Positions 48,485 to 61,213 of a stretch of DNA of 64,000 nucleotides are shown here, in pieces. Every line of letters begins with the position of its first letter. Within the stretch, counting starts at the first letter, position 1. A program made the position numbers and the translations under genes. The stretch covers positions 132,896,333-132,960,332 of the forward strand of contig OW799233.1 in NCBI GenBank assembly GCA_941918925.1. Direction: 5' to 3'. The notes below the pieces were generated by a model. The model saw nothing but the letters and a program-made list of their open reading frames with translations, searched no databases and was not told the origin of the DNA. This DNA is from Phyto melanocephala. Lineage: Eukaryota > Arthropoda > Insecta > Diptera > Rhinophoridae.

Positions 48485-49057
48485 GTGAGCTTATACCACA
48501 TAAGCCGAAACAGAAGCAAATACTTACGTCTACCAGATCACAATACCATTTTCCAGTCTAAGATCATGGCAATTACGGAAGGAATTAAATGGATTAAGGA
48601 AACGAATAGCGAGGCCCTGATTCGTATCTTTACGGATAGTCAATCACTGACGAGGACATTGGGAAAGGAGAAAGTTGAATTCCGGAATGTTCTGCAATGC
48701 AAGAGCGAGATAAACTCATATGCAAATTGTGAACATCTGGAGATAATATGGATACCAAGCTATCACGGGCTGATCGGAAACGAGAAAGCCGACAAATTAT
48801 CCAAAATGGGAGCTCTTCTGAGTACTATAACTTTGGAGAAAGCTAAACCCTTTAAACGATTCAAGGATGAACTTAAATGTTGGACGACGGAGGAACATGT
48901 CAGAAAATGGCAAGGCACTGATGTCGGTAAAGTGACAAAAATACTATGGGGTGACCCAAATCTTGGGAAATCAAAGGAAATTCTGAGACTAATTAGACCA
49001 ACACTCAGGAGACTAACCAGTGTGATTACAGGTCATGCGGAATTAAGACCCTTCTAG
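48485..49057 (+). pseudogene. LINE RNase H, outer duplicate of copy 2
   Basis: Same 190-codon frame as 45019-45591, including K in place of the expected E and the PSYHG variant. The LINE 3' end of this unit is at 49380. Confidence 0.9.
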
Positions 49058-49392
49058 CTCGCATGAATTGTCTGAGGAAACGATTTGATACACTATCTCT
49101 GTCATTGACTTCGTTTGGGCATATGAGACGCGAGAATTTTACAGTGAATAATATGCCGAATTTGGAGTACCTGGGGAATTCGAACTGGAGATCAATAAGG
49201 AATTACATTAAGGGTACTGAGTTCTTGGGCTAGTCCGATATTTATGGGAAAATATGATTATGGTTTTTGTTTGGGAATTTCGTTTCCCACATGGAGCGCA
49301 CAACATGCCAACTGGGCATAAGTGTATACCTGTCATAGGGTTGGGCTTTTAGTGCCCCTCCTTTTCAATCTAACCTAACCTTCATAAAAAGA

Positions 49393-49986
49393 ATATTAAA
49401 AAAGAAAAAATATTTTAGATGATAACAATTATCCAATCCAGTTAATTTGTAAATTGAGAAATAATTAAAAAATGGGAATATTTATGGCACAAACTCAACA
49501 ATCTGAATCTGAAACTTATAAATCACTCACTTATGTTCCTTTTTTATCTGAAAATATAAAACACATAAAACACGTTAGGTAGACTATTTAGTAAAACAAT
49601 AGACAAAATAGATAAATTTGAAATGTCTAATTTAGTTTATAAAATACCATGTAGTTGTAATGACACTGAGAGTTGTGATAAGGTTTATGTAGGTACAACA
49701 AAAAATAAACTTAAAACTGGAGTTGCTGGACATAGATCTGATCAGAAATACAAGAACACTACATTGATACAGAAAAAAGCATTATCATTGCATTGCGCCA
49801 ATTCTAATCATTGGTCTGATTTCAAAAATACATAAATTTGAAACAAAGAAAAAAATTACAAACGCAGAAATATGTTAGAAATTTTGCAAATTATTAAAGT
49901 ACCATCTACACAGCGAATTAACTATAAGACAGATACTGCAAATGTTGTAAAATATTGTAGATTTTTAATTTATAAGATCTGAAAAC
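49393..49986 (+). pseudogene. Penelope-like GIY-YIG region, outer duplicate
   Basis: Repeat of 45927-46520 at +3466, with the same 70-codon endonuclease frame at 49623-49835 and the same downstream tail block. It has no adjacent reverse transcriptase of its own. Confidence 0.85.
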
Positions 49987-50609
49987 GATACTCTAATAGG
50001 GTTTTTTATTTGTGTAATGTAAAAGTTTCTAATTTTTGACTGGCTATTGCATACCAAATTTGAAAGTCCTACGAAAACTTCTTATATTTTTGCCACATTG
50101 TTATATGGAGTTAATGCAATGGTTTTGCGTAGTGTCATGAATACAACATAATTTATTTTCAAGTACTCTGACCATGGTTTGGGCATAGTTTGTAAATTTT
50201 ATCTTTAAGATCTGCTACCCAACCAGAAAAAGTCGTCAATAATTAAATCACAAAATATTGGTGAGCTATTTTTTTTTAATAAATAATTATTTCATTTTAT
50301 TTGAACTTTCCTGCAAAAAATAAAGTTTGAACTTATTATAATGAATTGATTTTACAATGATATTATATTTAGAAAATTTTTAAATATAAAAACTTTTATT
50401 AAGTCAAGCAGAAAATAATACTTTTTAGTAGTAACGTCCTTTTTGGCATATATTGTCATGATGTAGGCATACATTTACACTCATTTCAAAAGCGAAGTTT
50501 CTTTATTTATATATATAAAACATGTTCAAATAAAACAGCTTAACTAACATGTCCCCTATATCTTCCCCCTCTTATGACCTAATATTATATTATAACTCCA
50601 CACTTTCCT

Positions 50610-50755
50610 TCATCTCACATACAAATGATCATAAATAACACTCCATAAAAATTCTTTTTTAAGACAACCTCCTTCACACCTTCGAATATCTACTTCATCA
50701 CTGCAAGACTTCCTTAAAAACTTTCTAATTTCTTTTTCACTGCAAATTTTAAATT
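50610..50755 (-). CDS. Second copy of the candidate cystine-knot-like exon
   Basis: Same as 47144-47289 at +3466, with acceptor, frame and AATAAA retained. If this is a real exon, the duplication would give two tandem copies in one transcript. Identity between the copies says nothing about selection because the duplication is so recent. Confidence 0.28.
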
Positions 50756-50831
50756 CTGCAAAAATTGTTTGTTTTATAACTAACCAAAGTATACGATGCA
50801 TTTACGTGTGTAATGATAGACACTGTGAATA

Positions 50832-52005
50832 TAGGAAGAGAACAGTTTAAAATAGCTAATTGTATATTATCTGGTTGAATTTAAAAATCATTAATATTGC
50901 ATGCAACATTATTTTTTTGTGGCATAAGACAAAGAACGAATAAACTTGATTTTGTGCAAAGAAAAATACAATAATACAAAGAGAAGAAACAACAGTAAGA
51001 AAAACACTTGCAAATAAACAATTTAAATATCAAGGTCCAACGATGTTTTGTTATTGTAATAGATTAGCTGGAAGGGAACAAGTTTTTTTTTTTGTAGTGC
51101 TGGCAGTGTTCTTACATAAACAATTTCCTTATGGAGAACACAAACCTACGAGAAGATGCAGCGAAGGCGCAAATGAAAATAAATTGTTAAGCGGAGTAAA
51201 AGATTCCTTAAAAGGAAAAAATATTCGCAGCGCAATTTTGTTATTGTTTGTTGGTGTGTGGAATTACACTGTTTCCAATGAAAAACAATTTTTGAATGCA
51301 AATGAAAAAGGATGAAGCTTAATAGATAAATTTATAAAATAAATACAAATCTATTTTCACAGAAGAATATGTTACAAGCAAAAAAAAAAAAAAAATAAGT
51401 GAAGTCAATTAAAGAAAACTAAAGAAAAAAAATTATAGAAATTATAAATAAATATTAAACCTTTTTTATATTTGCAACTTTTAAATCCCATTTTTTTGTA
51501 GAAAATTTTGAAAGTTTTATTAACAATCAATAGTTTTTTTTTATTTATATGGCTCGAGATCAGTTTTTTATATTAATAATTTTATTTTATTCTAATATTT
51601 TTTGATGAAAAATTTCCATGTTGGTAATTGTTTCTAATTGTTTGTATTTTTCTTGAAGAAGCTACCCAATGTGATTATATTGGATTAAAATAAAATTATT
51701 TTATACAAAACTGATCTCAAGGCATATCTATAAGATATATGCATCGCGGCAACAAACACAACAAATAAAAAACACTTATTTTTTGTTTTTATATATATGC
51801 CGGCATATGTGACACAATTTTTTTATTTTCTTCTTTAATTGGAATAATTTTTAAAACACTTTAAAGCGAAAACTTTTATTAACGGTTTTGTATTTTTTAA
51901 AATGTTTTAAACCAACTAAAACTGCGAATTATTTATTGTATAATTAAATTAAAAAAATTAAGTTTGACAAATGCAGGCAAGACTTTTAAAAAAGTTGGTA
52001 ACGCT
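50832..52005. other. Unassigned AT-rich stretch
   Basis: A 90-codon frame at 51043-51315 has a hydrophobic start (VFFFVVLAVF) but no recognisable domain, and I do not call it. Homopolymer runs near 51381-51395. Confidence 0.4.
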
Positions 52006-52391
52006 CCAGACGAATTCATACAGGTGAAATTATCAGCACATGATGATGGGGAAACATAATGTCTAAATTTGTTGAATTCTCCTTGATTAAATTTATTAAT
52101 GCAGGAATGGAAAATTAGATTTTGGATTCCGTATTGAACATTTAACTTAATTGTGATTTTTTGATAATAAATTTACCAAATTTATGTATATTTGTTTTTC
52201 TTGCAGCATTTAAATATAATGTGCTTCACAGACACATATCCTTTTTCTAATAAAATTTTTTTTTGAATTAAATATACAAACACAACTTTTCCATCCCTGT
52301 TATAAGAATTGGCCTTGATAGAAAAAATCCCCTAAAAAATTGCTTTGTTGTATCGATTCGCCGTTGCATATACCTCTATGAATATGACTTG
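52006..52391. mobile_element. CAAGG MITE family B (B3)
   Basis: 386 bp. The left end is mutated (ccagacgaattcatacaggt) and the right end is tgaatatgacttg. Perfect 8-bp duplications gtaacgct lie at 51998-52005 and 52392-52399. The core aligns with B1 and B2 (tgatgatggggaaac, ttggccttgata, cgccgttgcatatacc). Older than B1 and B2 by its substitutions. Confidence 0.88.
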
Positions 52392-52440
52392 GTAACGCTT
52401 AAAAACTGTATATAAAAAAACATTCAGCCGATTGGATACG

Positions 52441-52560
52441 AGTGCCTTATGGATATGCCTTGAATGATCTCAAGTTTAAAAAAACAATAACTATTGATAT
52501 AAATTAAGGATAACTTGAGAATACTTTAAAAAAAAATTATAAAAACTGAATTTTTATAAA
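52441..52560. mobile_element. Short relics of a family B end and a mariner 3' region
   Basis: gccttatggatatgccttg (52443-52461) is a family B right end standing alone. Immediately after it, gatctcaagtttaaaaaaac and aactattgatataaatt match 57531-57570 inside the mariner relic at 56414-57691. Both are fragments without partners. Confidence 0.5.
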
Positions 52561-52865
52561 AATTTTTTTTACTTCAAAATTTTTTTAATTAGACTCTGTT
52601 TACAGATTTTTGTTTCACTTGGTCCCAGTTTACATTGACCAATTTTTGTTCCGAAAATTTGATAGCTGTAAAAATCCGATGTTTTTACACCAAATAAAAA
52701 AATGTCTTCTGTTCAGTTTTTTTTCCTGTTAATAAAATATATTTACAATTATATTTATACTTATGTGTATATATTTGAGTTTTATTAAATTTCCATCAAA
52801 AATTTTCCATTTTCTTAATTTTTATTTTTTGTATTTTTATTTGTTTGACATTAGAAATGCCACTA

Positions 52866-53037
52866 AACATACTTCTCAAAAGTTGTATTTCGAGTTTTGA
52901 ACAATAAGTGAAACAATAAAGTATATATTGCTCAATTTATGGTAATTTTTAGTATGATAAATTGTGCTCAATAAAGGCCTTTAATTGCGAGAATATTATA
53001 AATTGACAATTAAGGCGCGTTTGTGAGCAAAGTATAA
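52866..53037. repeat. Unclassified repeat family E, copy 2
   Basis: Aligns with 5670-5806 over aaagtatatattgctcaatt, tagtatgataaattg and ataaattgacaattaaggcg. Non-coding, ends undefined. Confidence 0.6.
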
Positions 53038-53700
53038 TATAACGTTCATACAAAATTGTCTGTTTCAGCAATATTCGTATTTTGACTGTCATGTTCCCGT
53101 ACGAGTTCTGTTCTAGTTTTGCATGCAAATATTGTAAATACTTAAATAAAAAAAAAAATAAAAATCCATAAATATTTGAGGTCAATGAAAATCTACCTGA
53201 AGTTCGGTTCTAACTGATCCATTTTACTTTTTTAAAATACTATGAAAATTAACTCTTTTTTCCAGTTACAAACGGTGCACGTGCTTTGTTTAATTCGATT
53301 TGGTGTCATTAGAACTAGTTTCAAAAAGTACTACAACAACGCAAACTAAGAAAAATATTTCATCCTTTACCTATACCATCTACATACAGGTCTAATAGTT
53401 TTTATATAGAATTTCTAAGCGGAATTGTCAATGCTGCTATACAATATATATAGCAACACGCAGATTTTTAAGTTAATATTGATGTTGATCCTCATCAGCG
53501 TCAGTTGCATTTTGACAATGATCTGTTGTGGTGTATTATTGACTGTTACTGTTTGTTGCACAACAAGTTGATATCAACTGGACAAGCTAATACCGTATGT
53601 CCATTAGAAAAATAACAGAACAAAAAAAATATAAATAGTACAGCACAACTGTCGCAATAAATAAATGAATAGAATTGCATCAGACATACATATGTACATA

Positions 53701-54901
53701 CAGTGCCAGTCAAAATAATAGCACCAGTTACTATTATTTTTTCTTAAGAAAAATAAATTAAGTTTAGATATGAACTTTTTTTGAATAAATCTCAAAACTT
53801 ATTATTTATTTTTTTGGTTTCTTGAAGTGCAACAAGTTTTGTAAAATCTCATAAACATGATATATAGAGATGGCACGTGACAAACTCTGCACAAAAAAAA
53901 AATTACCTATAGAAATAAGATTGTTATTTCAAGGTAAATCGTATTCCAAAATAACGAAAATACTTAACTGGTCAAATAAATGAATTTAAATGAATTTTAA
54001 TATGAGACTAAAGTAGAATCATATAACAAAAAATTAATGCTGCCAGCCACATCTATGTTAGCTATGGAATATGTGACCAAACGCTTATCTTTTGCAAAAG
54101 CTTATGTAATTTGGCCACTTGAGAAATTAAGGAACATTCTATGGATATGTGATTAAAAAATCAACTTACAAAATGGTAAAAGTTCCAGGACGATTATACG
54201 AAGGCCATCTAATTACGAATTCAAGCCGCAGTTCACAGGAAAATTCATAAAAGATATCATAAAAAGTATATTGAAACAACTACGAATGTAGCTGTATATG
54301 CAAAAATCCTGCAATGGGTTACATTACGATAAACCTCCGATTAAATGCTTATGATATAGATCTATCAACAAGTCAATTACTCCAATCTTAATAGCGAAAC
54401 TGCCAACACCTGCACATTCGCCAGATTTGAACCCCATTGAATAACTAAAGCCAGACGTAAAGAAGGCAGTATCTGCGATGATATTTGAAAGAAAAAAGTC
54501 TTTTGGAAAGTTCTATCTAAAATATGGTATTCGATTCCTGTAGGATATCAAAATCTAAAAAAGACTGTAAAGCACTAGGTGTGTGCATAAATTTATGTAA
54601 AAGGCAAAGTATTACAAATTCAATTCAATATTATTGTGGACACACAAAATTGAAATGTTTTAGTTTCGCTTTTTTTCAAGAAGAGTCGATTGTTTTTTTA
54701 AATAAATAAATCTTAAAAGTTTATTTTTATTGCCGTTTTCAAGCCTTTGAAATAAATAAATAAATATTTGTTGTTGTTTAAACAAACGACACACATTAAA
54801 GAATTTTTTTATAGCATTCTGGGTGAAATTAAAACATTAAAAAAATTATAAATCAATTAACTAAAACTTTTAAGTTAGTGCTATCATTCTGACCATAGCT
54901 G
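53701..54901 (+). mobile_element. Tc1-like element, 1.2 kb, decayed
   Basis: Terminal repeats: cagtgccagtcaaaataata on the left; the right end complements to cagctatggtcagaatgata. TA flanks both sides (53699-53700, 54902-54903). Inside, broken frames show a helix-turn-helix start (MARDKLCTKKKLPIEIRLLF...GKSYSKITKILN) from 53872 and the late Tc1 signature PTPAHSPDLNPIE near 54402-54440. Much of the catalytic domain is gone or unreadable. Length is below the usual 1.6 kb, so it is a deletion derivative with dead coding sequence. Confidence 0.85.
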
Positions 54902-54903
54902 TA

Positions 54904-56411
54904 CATATGTGCATGAATATAGCTAAAGAATCATGATTATATACAAAAATGTGTTTATGCATTTATGTGTGTATGCCTGAGTGCATGCATGCAAGCCAAG
55001 AAAAAGTACTTGTTTGTGATTGTGCCAGTTAAATTGTACTTATGGAGGGACAACTTGACTTTAATTTCATCATGCAGCATCAGTGCACTTTGCTTGGCAT
55101 CGACTTTAAATTGATGCGATCCCAAATGTTGTGTGTTGTTGTTTGATTTCCTATACCAAGACAGGCAATATCAAGCTAATGCATGTGTGGAAAATGAAGG
55201 AAAAAAAAACAGAATGAAAAATAACTGCAAACATTTACAGGCACATGAGTGAAAATCGTTACTTTTGCATTTTATGTATCATGGGCCTACTTGTAAATAC
55301 TTTAACTTGTATGTACACTTGCGCAAAAATTGTTTTCTAGTTGCTGTTTTTGTTGTTGGTTTTAGTTATAGTTAGAACCTTGAGGCATTAATAGATACCA
55401 AATTCCTAACTGCAAATACAACATACGACTACGATTTTTTTTAAAACACAAACACACGTGCATGTGTTCACTTATACAACATGGATATTTGTGGGATATA
55501 GCAGCAGCAACATTTATGTAGCAATGTTGTTTAATACCTGTTGGAGTTTTATCTTGAATTCATTATTGTTTTTGTTGTCGCTGTTATAGGTTTTTATATG
55601 TTTCGTAATGAATTAAGATTCAGTTGTATATACACAAACACATACGCACGTAGTATATCGGTATTGTGTTTTATGGCCCTAAAAGTGTGGAGCAACTGTT
55701 CGTTTGTGCAAATATATTTGTGCGTTCGCTGAAGTGTTTCTTAATTCAAATTTAATCGAATAAAGTTGATTTAATAACTTGTTCTGATCAAAGCTTTTTT
55801 CAATATTTTAAGGTTCTTATTTGACTAAGAGGATCAGATGATCTTAGGTTGTTATTTGAGAAAAAAGTTCGATTTATAATATTTTTTGTTAGCTGCTAGT
55901 CAATGTATAAGGGACTTTAGATAAATATTTTAAGAAGGTAGATAAAAATTAGAATATAAAATACACAGCTCATTTCAAATGTTCATTCTTATTAATTGTA
56001 GAATATTTAAGAGATCATTGTTCATATAAAATCAGTAGCAAAAATATTGGAACTGAAATATAATTCATCAAAGCTACTGTAGTATGCTTTACTAAGATCA
56101 ATTTTTAGTCAAGGGATTTTATAGCGTATTAGTATTAAACCTCAACGTGAATGCAACTTTTAATCTTTAGTGAATTCTAAGATTAAATTGTTCATTTATA
56201 ACTTCACCAGTCGTTACTTAACCGTCTGTTGAATGTTGTAGAAAGCAAATTCATCACTAAAAATAATATAGTGCTCCTTCCTCTAGCCAACTGTAATACA
56301 AAAAATAAAGTCTACTGAGCTTTGTAAGTAAACGTTAGTTTCCATTACATTCCCATACTGGTTATATCCTAATAGTCCTAGAGGCACGATCAGGACTCGA
56401 TCTCTCATACA
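54904..56411. other. Unassigned stretch
   Basis: Includes gttgttgtttga and tgtgtatg-like tracts but no recognised element or coding frame. Confidence 0.45.
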
Positions 56412-56413
56412 TA

Positions 56414-57691
56414 CAAGGTGGGACAAAAGTCTCCATAGATCTTCAAAATTTAATTACTTTTTCTTTTATATATTTTTTATTTTTATTTTTTCAGATAATA
56501 TTTATACTCAACACCAGGAGAATAAATAAGGAAATTCACACTTAAATAGGAAATTAGAATAACAGAATTTTATTGTTTAAGTCAGCAATCAATTATTTAA
56601 ACGCAATGAGCATATTGTCGATATAGAACATTAATAAATTTTCCCTCTGACAGAATGATTCGTTCTTGGTTCATCGTTACCCCCAACATGGCTCGATTAA
56701 TTCGCACTGCGGAAAATATTGAACGCGTAGAGCAAAGCTACCAGAAGTCGCTATGCACAGCTAGTAATGGCTCACAGGCACAGGCTCATGGTGAATTAAA
56801 AAAAAAAAAAACATTTACTATTATACCCATAGAGGACGCAATTGGAGCAAGAACTTAACCTACAAATCATCGGCAACGTATAAGTTTAGAAGTTAAATTT
56901 TAACAGTTGGAAAAAAAATGAAATTACATTTATTGTCAAGCTGATTATGAGTGATGAAGTATATTTTCATTTGAATTGTAGAACTGCAGGGGCTTTTACA
57001 TATGAATGTATCACTGGTCTTAATTGTCTGCAAATGTAGATGGAAGTGCTGTAACCATAAAGGGAAAGTGGTATTGTGATTCATGAAAAATTTTTTTTAC
57101 GACTTGCTCTTGAAATTATATGTCAGATGTGGTTTCAGCAGAGTAGAGCCTCATATGCATTCTAGCCGAGATACATACACTTTTAAGCGAAATTTTTGAA
57201 GATTCTAGATACTCAGAGGTTGAATCCTCATCATGTTGACAGGGTTTGTGCACACGACTATATTCTTTAAGGTTATATGAATGAGTATGTGTATGTAAGC
57301 AAGCCCAAGACGATCCTTGAAATGAAATTCAATATTGTAGCAGAAATTCGAGCAAGACACCCAAAAATTTTTAAAGATGTTATGAAAAATACTCAAGAGT
57401 AATTGCGAATCTTAAAACGGCGATCATTTAGGAGCGAATGGAATGGAATTCTAAGTGTCAACAATTTTCTTTTGTTAAATATAATAATTTGAAAAATATT
57501 GGAAAATAAAATTATTTTTATAAAAAAGGTGATCTCAAGCTTAATTTAAAAAACAACTATTGATATAAATAAAAAAGATCGAAAACATTTATTTAATACT
57601 TGAAAAAATAGAAAAAAAATATTTTAAAAATATATAAAAACGAAAAAGTATCTAAATTTTCATACCACATGGTCCGTTTTGGCCCACCCTG
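56414..57691 (+). mobile_element. mariner element, 1.28 kb, decayed transposase
   Basis: Borders: TA (56412-56413) then caaggtgggacaaaagtc; the right end complements to cagggtgggccaaaacggac, with TA at 57692-57693. The length suits a full mariner. Transposase pieces in order: ARLIRTAENIERVEQS (56693-56740, before the second helix-turn-helix), IMSDEVYFHLN (first catalytic Asp block, from about 56945), MWFQQSRASYAF (WFQQDGAT block with the second Asp lost), then WGYMNEYVYVSKPKTI and NTQE near the end. Multiple stops and frameshifts make it inactive. Confidence 0.88.
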
Positions 57692-57693
57692 TA

Positions 57694-59912
57694 TATAAAA
57701 AAATAATTTTTTTTTTGTTAAGGTAACACGTTTTTTAACGAGAAGTTAAACGAGAGCTGTCTAAAAATTTTTTTTAAGGATTAATAAATTAAATTAAAAG
57801 TTAAACTTGGTTGTTGTATCGCAGATAATTCACTAGGCACTGAATTAATTTTCAGTTAAACTCTGTTGGATAAATAAAGCAGATTCAATATATTATTCTA
57901 TTTTGCTTTGGTATCGAGCAATTGGTGAATTTCGTTTTAAAGACTTCTAAATCCAAAATGCAAAAGCCTTTATTATAAATGCCTCTCTAAGTATGAAATA
58001 ATTTTTCATATATGATGTTATTTCAAATGAATACAACATTATGGAAAATATCGTAAACAATTCATGTAAACAAACAAAATTAACTTAGGCAACATCGGTT
58101 GCTTTTCGCCAAATATGCATGAGTTCTATGCACTTATTAGAATGGATTATATTTATAACAGCACATGATCATCAATGACATTCTAATGTTCAAATTATTA
58201 GTAATTTCACAAAAAATCATCTCATCGGCATATGTGTTTTGCTGAGTAAGAAATTGGAATTTTTATAATTTTCTAATTAAGCAGGCGTATTAGTAATATT
58301 GATTAAAAAGAAACAGGAAGTTATGCAGCATTCATTCGCCTTCAAGAAATCGAAATCCCCTGCATTGTTTAAAGAGGGTATCAAAACGCATTGTCATAAT
58401 TACAAATAAACCTTGTGGATCATTAATCCTTTTACACGACCACAGTTATTCGATTAAATCATATTATTTACACAAATAAGTTTCCACCTCACTACCTTTC
58501 ACCAATTGTAAATATGTAAAACGTATATAAATAATTTAAACCCTACACATCTAAAGATAACGGTATAAAGAAGAATATATTTTTGCGTTATTTCGTATAT
58601 ACCAGTTGCTTTGCGTTTGTAGTATTTTCCTGTTATGTCCAGTTTTTATCATAAATATGGCATCAAGAATGAAAGGGATAAACTGCAAGACTAAAATTCA
58701 CAGCAAAAAAAAATTATAGAAAATAACACTAACAAAAAGTAGCTTAAGTTCCAGCAAACAATTACTCTATGATAAAAATCATTTATCATAAAAAAACTGA
58801 ATTAATGTAGGAGAGAGCATAAGATGCGAAAAATAAAAAAAACTATACTTTCTAATAATAATATAATAAAATGAGTTTATCATATAAAAAATAAAATAAA
58901 AATAAATACAATAACGCTCCAAAGCATCTCTATATGAAGGAGTCGAAAATAATTTTGAAGGCCTTGCAGCTCAACTTGTACTCAGTCAATTCTGTTTGTA
59001 CGTGCTTAAAGTTTGTCTTAATATTTGCATAGATAAAATAATAACAAAATAGTAAATAATACTAAAGTGTTGTTGTCTATTAAATCCCTAAAGGTTTCGA
59101 AAGAAACAAAAAATTCATACATACTTACTTGTATATATTTATGCGGATATATAAAAATCTAAACGTTTATCGATCTTTACTCTAGGCCAACAATCAAGAA
59201 AGTTTATTTAACCAAAAGGAGAGTCACACAAAGAGAAGGACGCTAAAGAGGAAGTGTAATAAGTTCAAACCTTTTGACTTCAAACATTTTTTTCTGTGAC
59301 TATTTTATATATAAAAAATTTCCTTCAAGCCGATATGTAATAAACGCATTTGTTGTGCCGGTCTGTGTTTTAAAACTCACAACTTGAAAACAATTATTTA
59401 TTAAAGGTGGTGTGTACGTCTAAGTTCTTTCTTTAAAAATTCTTCATTTCTTTACATAAGATCACTCAAAGGCAAGACTAGGCCTGCCAATGGAGAACGT
59501 GTGCCAATCGAAAAATTTCAGAGATATATCCTAACAGCCGGTTTCTTAAAAAGGAAATTTTGTCCTACACTTTAGTGTGTCTGTTATATAATAGTGGATG
59601 GTAAAACTTATTGTAAATTTTGTGTAATTAAGAAGCTTTCTGCAATATATCTTTAATATCGTAAAATCAAATGTAATAATAAATTTATTATGAAAATATT
59701 TTTAAGAAATTTAAACGAAAATATATATTTATGTATAAGGAAACTTTAAAAATATAAAAATTTATGACGAAAGCATTTATACAAAATTCAAAAAAAAAAA
59801 AAAAAATTAAAAACTAAAAAAGTAAAAATTAAAAATAAAATTATGAAAAATATTATGAAAAGGGGAAAAAACTTTCAATAAAAAAATAATGAAAATAAAA
59901 TCTTTAAAAAAA
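57694..59912. other. Unassigned AT-rich stretch
   Basis: No gene or element supported. From about 59640 onward the sequence is extremely A/T-rich with A homopolymers (for example 59792-59807). Confidence 0.5.
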
Positions 59913-60729
59913 TATGGAGATTAAAAAAGGATAAATAAATAGAAAATTTTCCAAAGTTGTTTCTTTAATAATTAAAAAAAAAACAATAATTTAAAATTTA
60001 ATCCAATTAAAAAAAAAACTCTTAACATTGTTTTTTCATAATTCACAAAAAAAAAAAATTAAATAATTTACAAAATGGTTGTTTGTTTTTAAAATAAAAT
60101 CTTAAAAATATTATTTTCCATATTTTCAAAAATAAATTGAAATCTTTTTGTTTTTGATAATCAGTAATTTAAATAAACATACAGAAAAATTATTGAAAAT
60201 ATTTAAATATTTAATATTGAAATAATTTTACTAAGTTTATTTAAGCGATGATAATTTCTTTAATTTTAAAATTTTTGAAATTCTAAAAATTTAATTTTTT
60301 TTAAATATGGAGATTAAAAAAGGAGAAAAGAGTAGGAAATTTTTCCAAAATTTTTCTATTAATACTTAAAAATATATTAAAATAATTAAAAAAAAATAAT
60401 AATTTAATATACAAATAAACTCTTAACAATCATTTCACAAAAAGAAAACAATATGAAGTGTTGTATAAAATGGTTGTGTGTTTTTAAAATAAAATCTTTC
60501 TATAAATATTATACATTTAAATTTTTAAAAATAAATTGAAATCTAAGGCATATTCAAGGTCTATTAAATAAGGTCTGTTCAACTAATCAGCTGATCGTTT
60601 TTTGCTCCCCTATGTTTACTACTCGAATTTGTCAAAATTTGTTTACCTTTTTATGGCGACATTTATGTTTTTCAATTTTATGATTGATACTTTTTCAACT
60701 TATGATTTATATTCAAAAGTGCAATGCAG

Positions 60730-60974
60730 TGAGCCGGACATGCTGGGAAAAGGCGTTTCTGTACCCAAGGACTGAGCCACACCAACAGCTATAGCAGCCT
60801 TGCCATTACTTGGCTCACAGGCCAAGAAAATACAACGATTAGCTATTTTGCCTTCACGCACCATTTGTACAACACCAGCAGCGAAACGAGCATCTTTCTG
60901 GCCCAACATACCTTGTGAAACAGCACGCTTCTTCAAGACATCGTCTAGACTTCGATTTTATCTTTATCAGCCAT
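60730..60974 (-). pseudogene. rept: Captured fragment of reptin (RUVBL2-type AAA+ ATPase)
   Basis: Minus strand from the ATG at 60974: MADKDKIEV, then a deletion that shifts frame, then LDDVLKKRAVSQGMLGQKDA, RFAAGVVQMVREGKIANRC, IFLACEPSNGKAAIAVGVAQ, SLGTETPFPSMSGS, where similarity stops (60730). This is the N-terminus of reptin, the RuvB-like 2 helicase of INO80, Tip60 and R2TP complexes. The Walker A motif, usually GEPSTGKT in flies, reads CEPSNGKA, losing the Thr needed for Mg-ATP binding. About 20 residues after KIEV are missing. No intron is visible, but the fragment is too short to prove an RNA origin. The copy is non-functional; whether it is transcribed as antisense is unknown. Confidence 0.85.
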
Positions 60975-61065
60975 ATTTTTAGCAAATATTTACTATTAAC
61001 ACAATTTATTTTTGTTGTCTTGAAAAAATTGTTAAACAAAATGAAAACACAAAATTTAATAGGCG

Positions 61066-61213
61066 TTGGGCATATTCATACAGGTATATGCAACGGCGAA
61101 TTTGCTGTACTGCTCTCTGTCAAATACTTCATAAAAAATAATTTTGTATACATAGAGTTTGATAGTAACGTTTCCCATCAGATGGACTGATAATTTCACC
61201 TGGATGAATTTTT
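61066..61213 (-). mobile_element. Internally deleted family B copy inside element C
   Basis: Starts ttgggcatattcatacaggt with atgcaacggcgaatt, and ends cccatcagatggactgataa then tttcacctggatgaatt, the two ends of family B with most of the middle removed. About 148 bp. No clear target duplication. Confidence 0.65.

Larger units (their letters stand above)
43896..50831 (+). repeat. 3,466-bp direct tandem duplication
   Basis: Unit 1 runs from about 43896 to 47365 and unit 2 from 47362 to 50831. Every landmark recurs at exactly +3466: RNase H at 44056 and 47522, at 45019 and 48485, endonuclease at 46157 and 49623, minus-strand exon-like frame at 47144 and 50610. All translated frames are identical and the stretches I compared show no differences. 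The junction has a 4-bp overlap (aata, 47362-47365). It is either very recent or an assembly artefact. Confidence 0.95.

Noticed and set aside
51043..51315. 90-codon frame with a hydrophobic start
   Set aside because: No recognisable domain, composition like the surroundings, and no splice or polyadenylation support.
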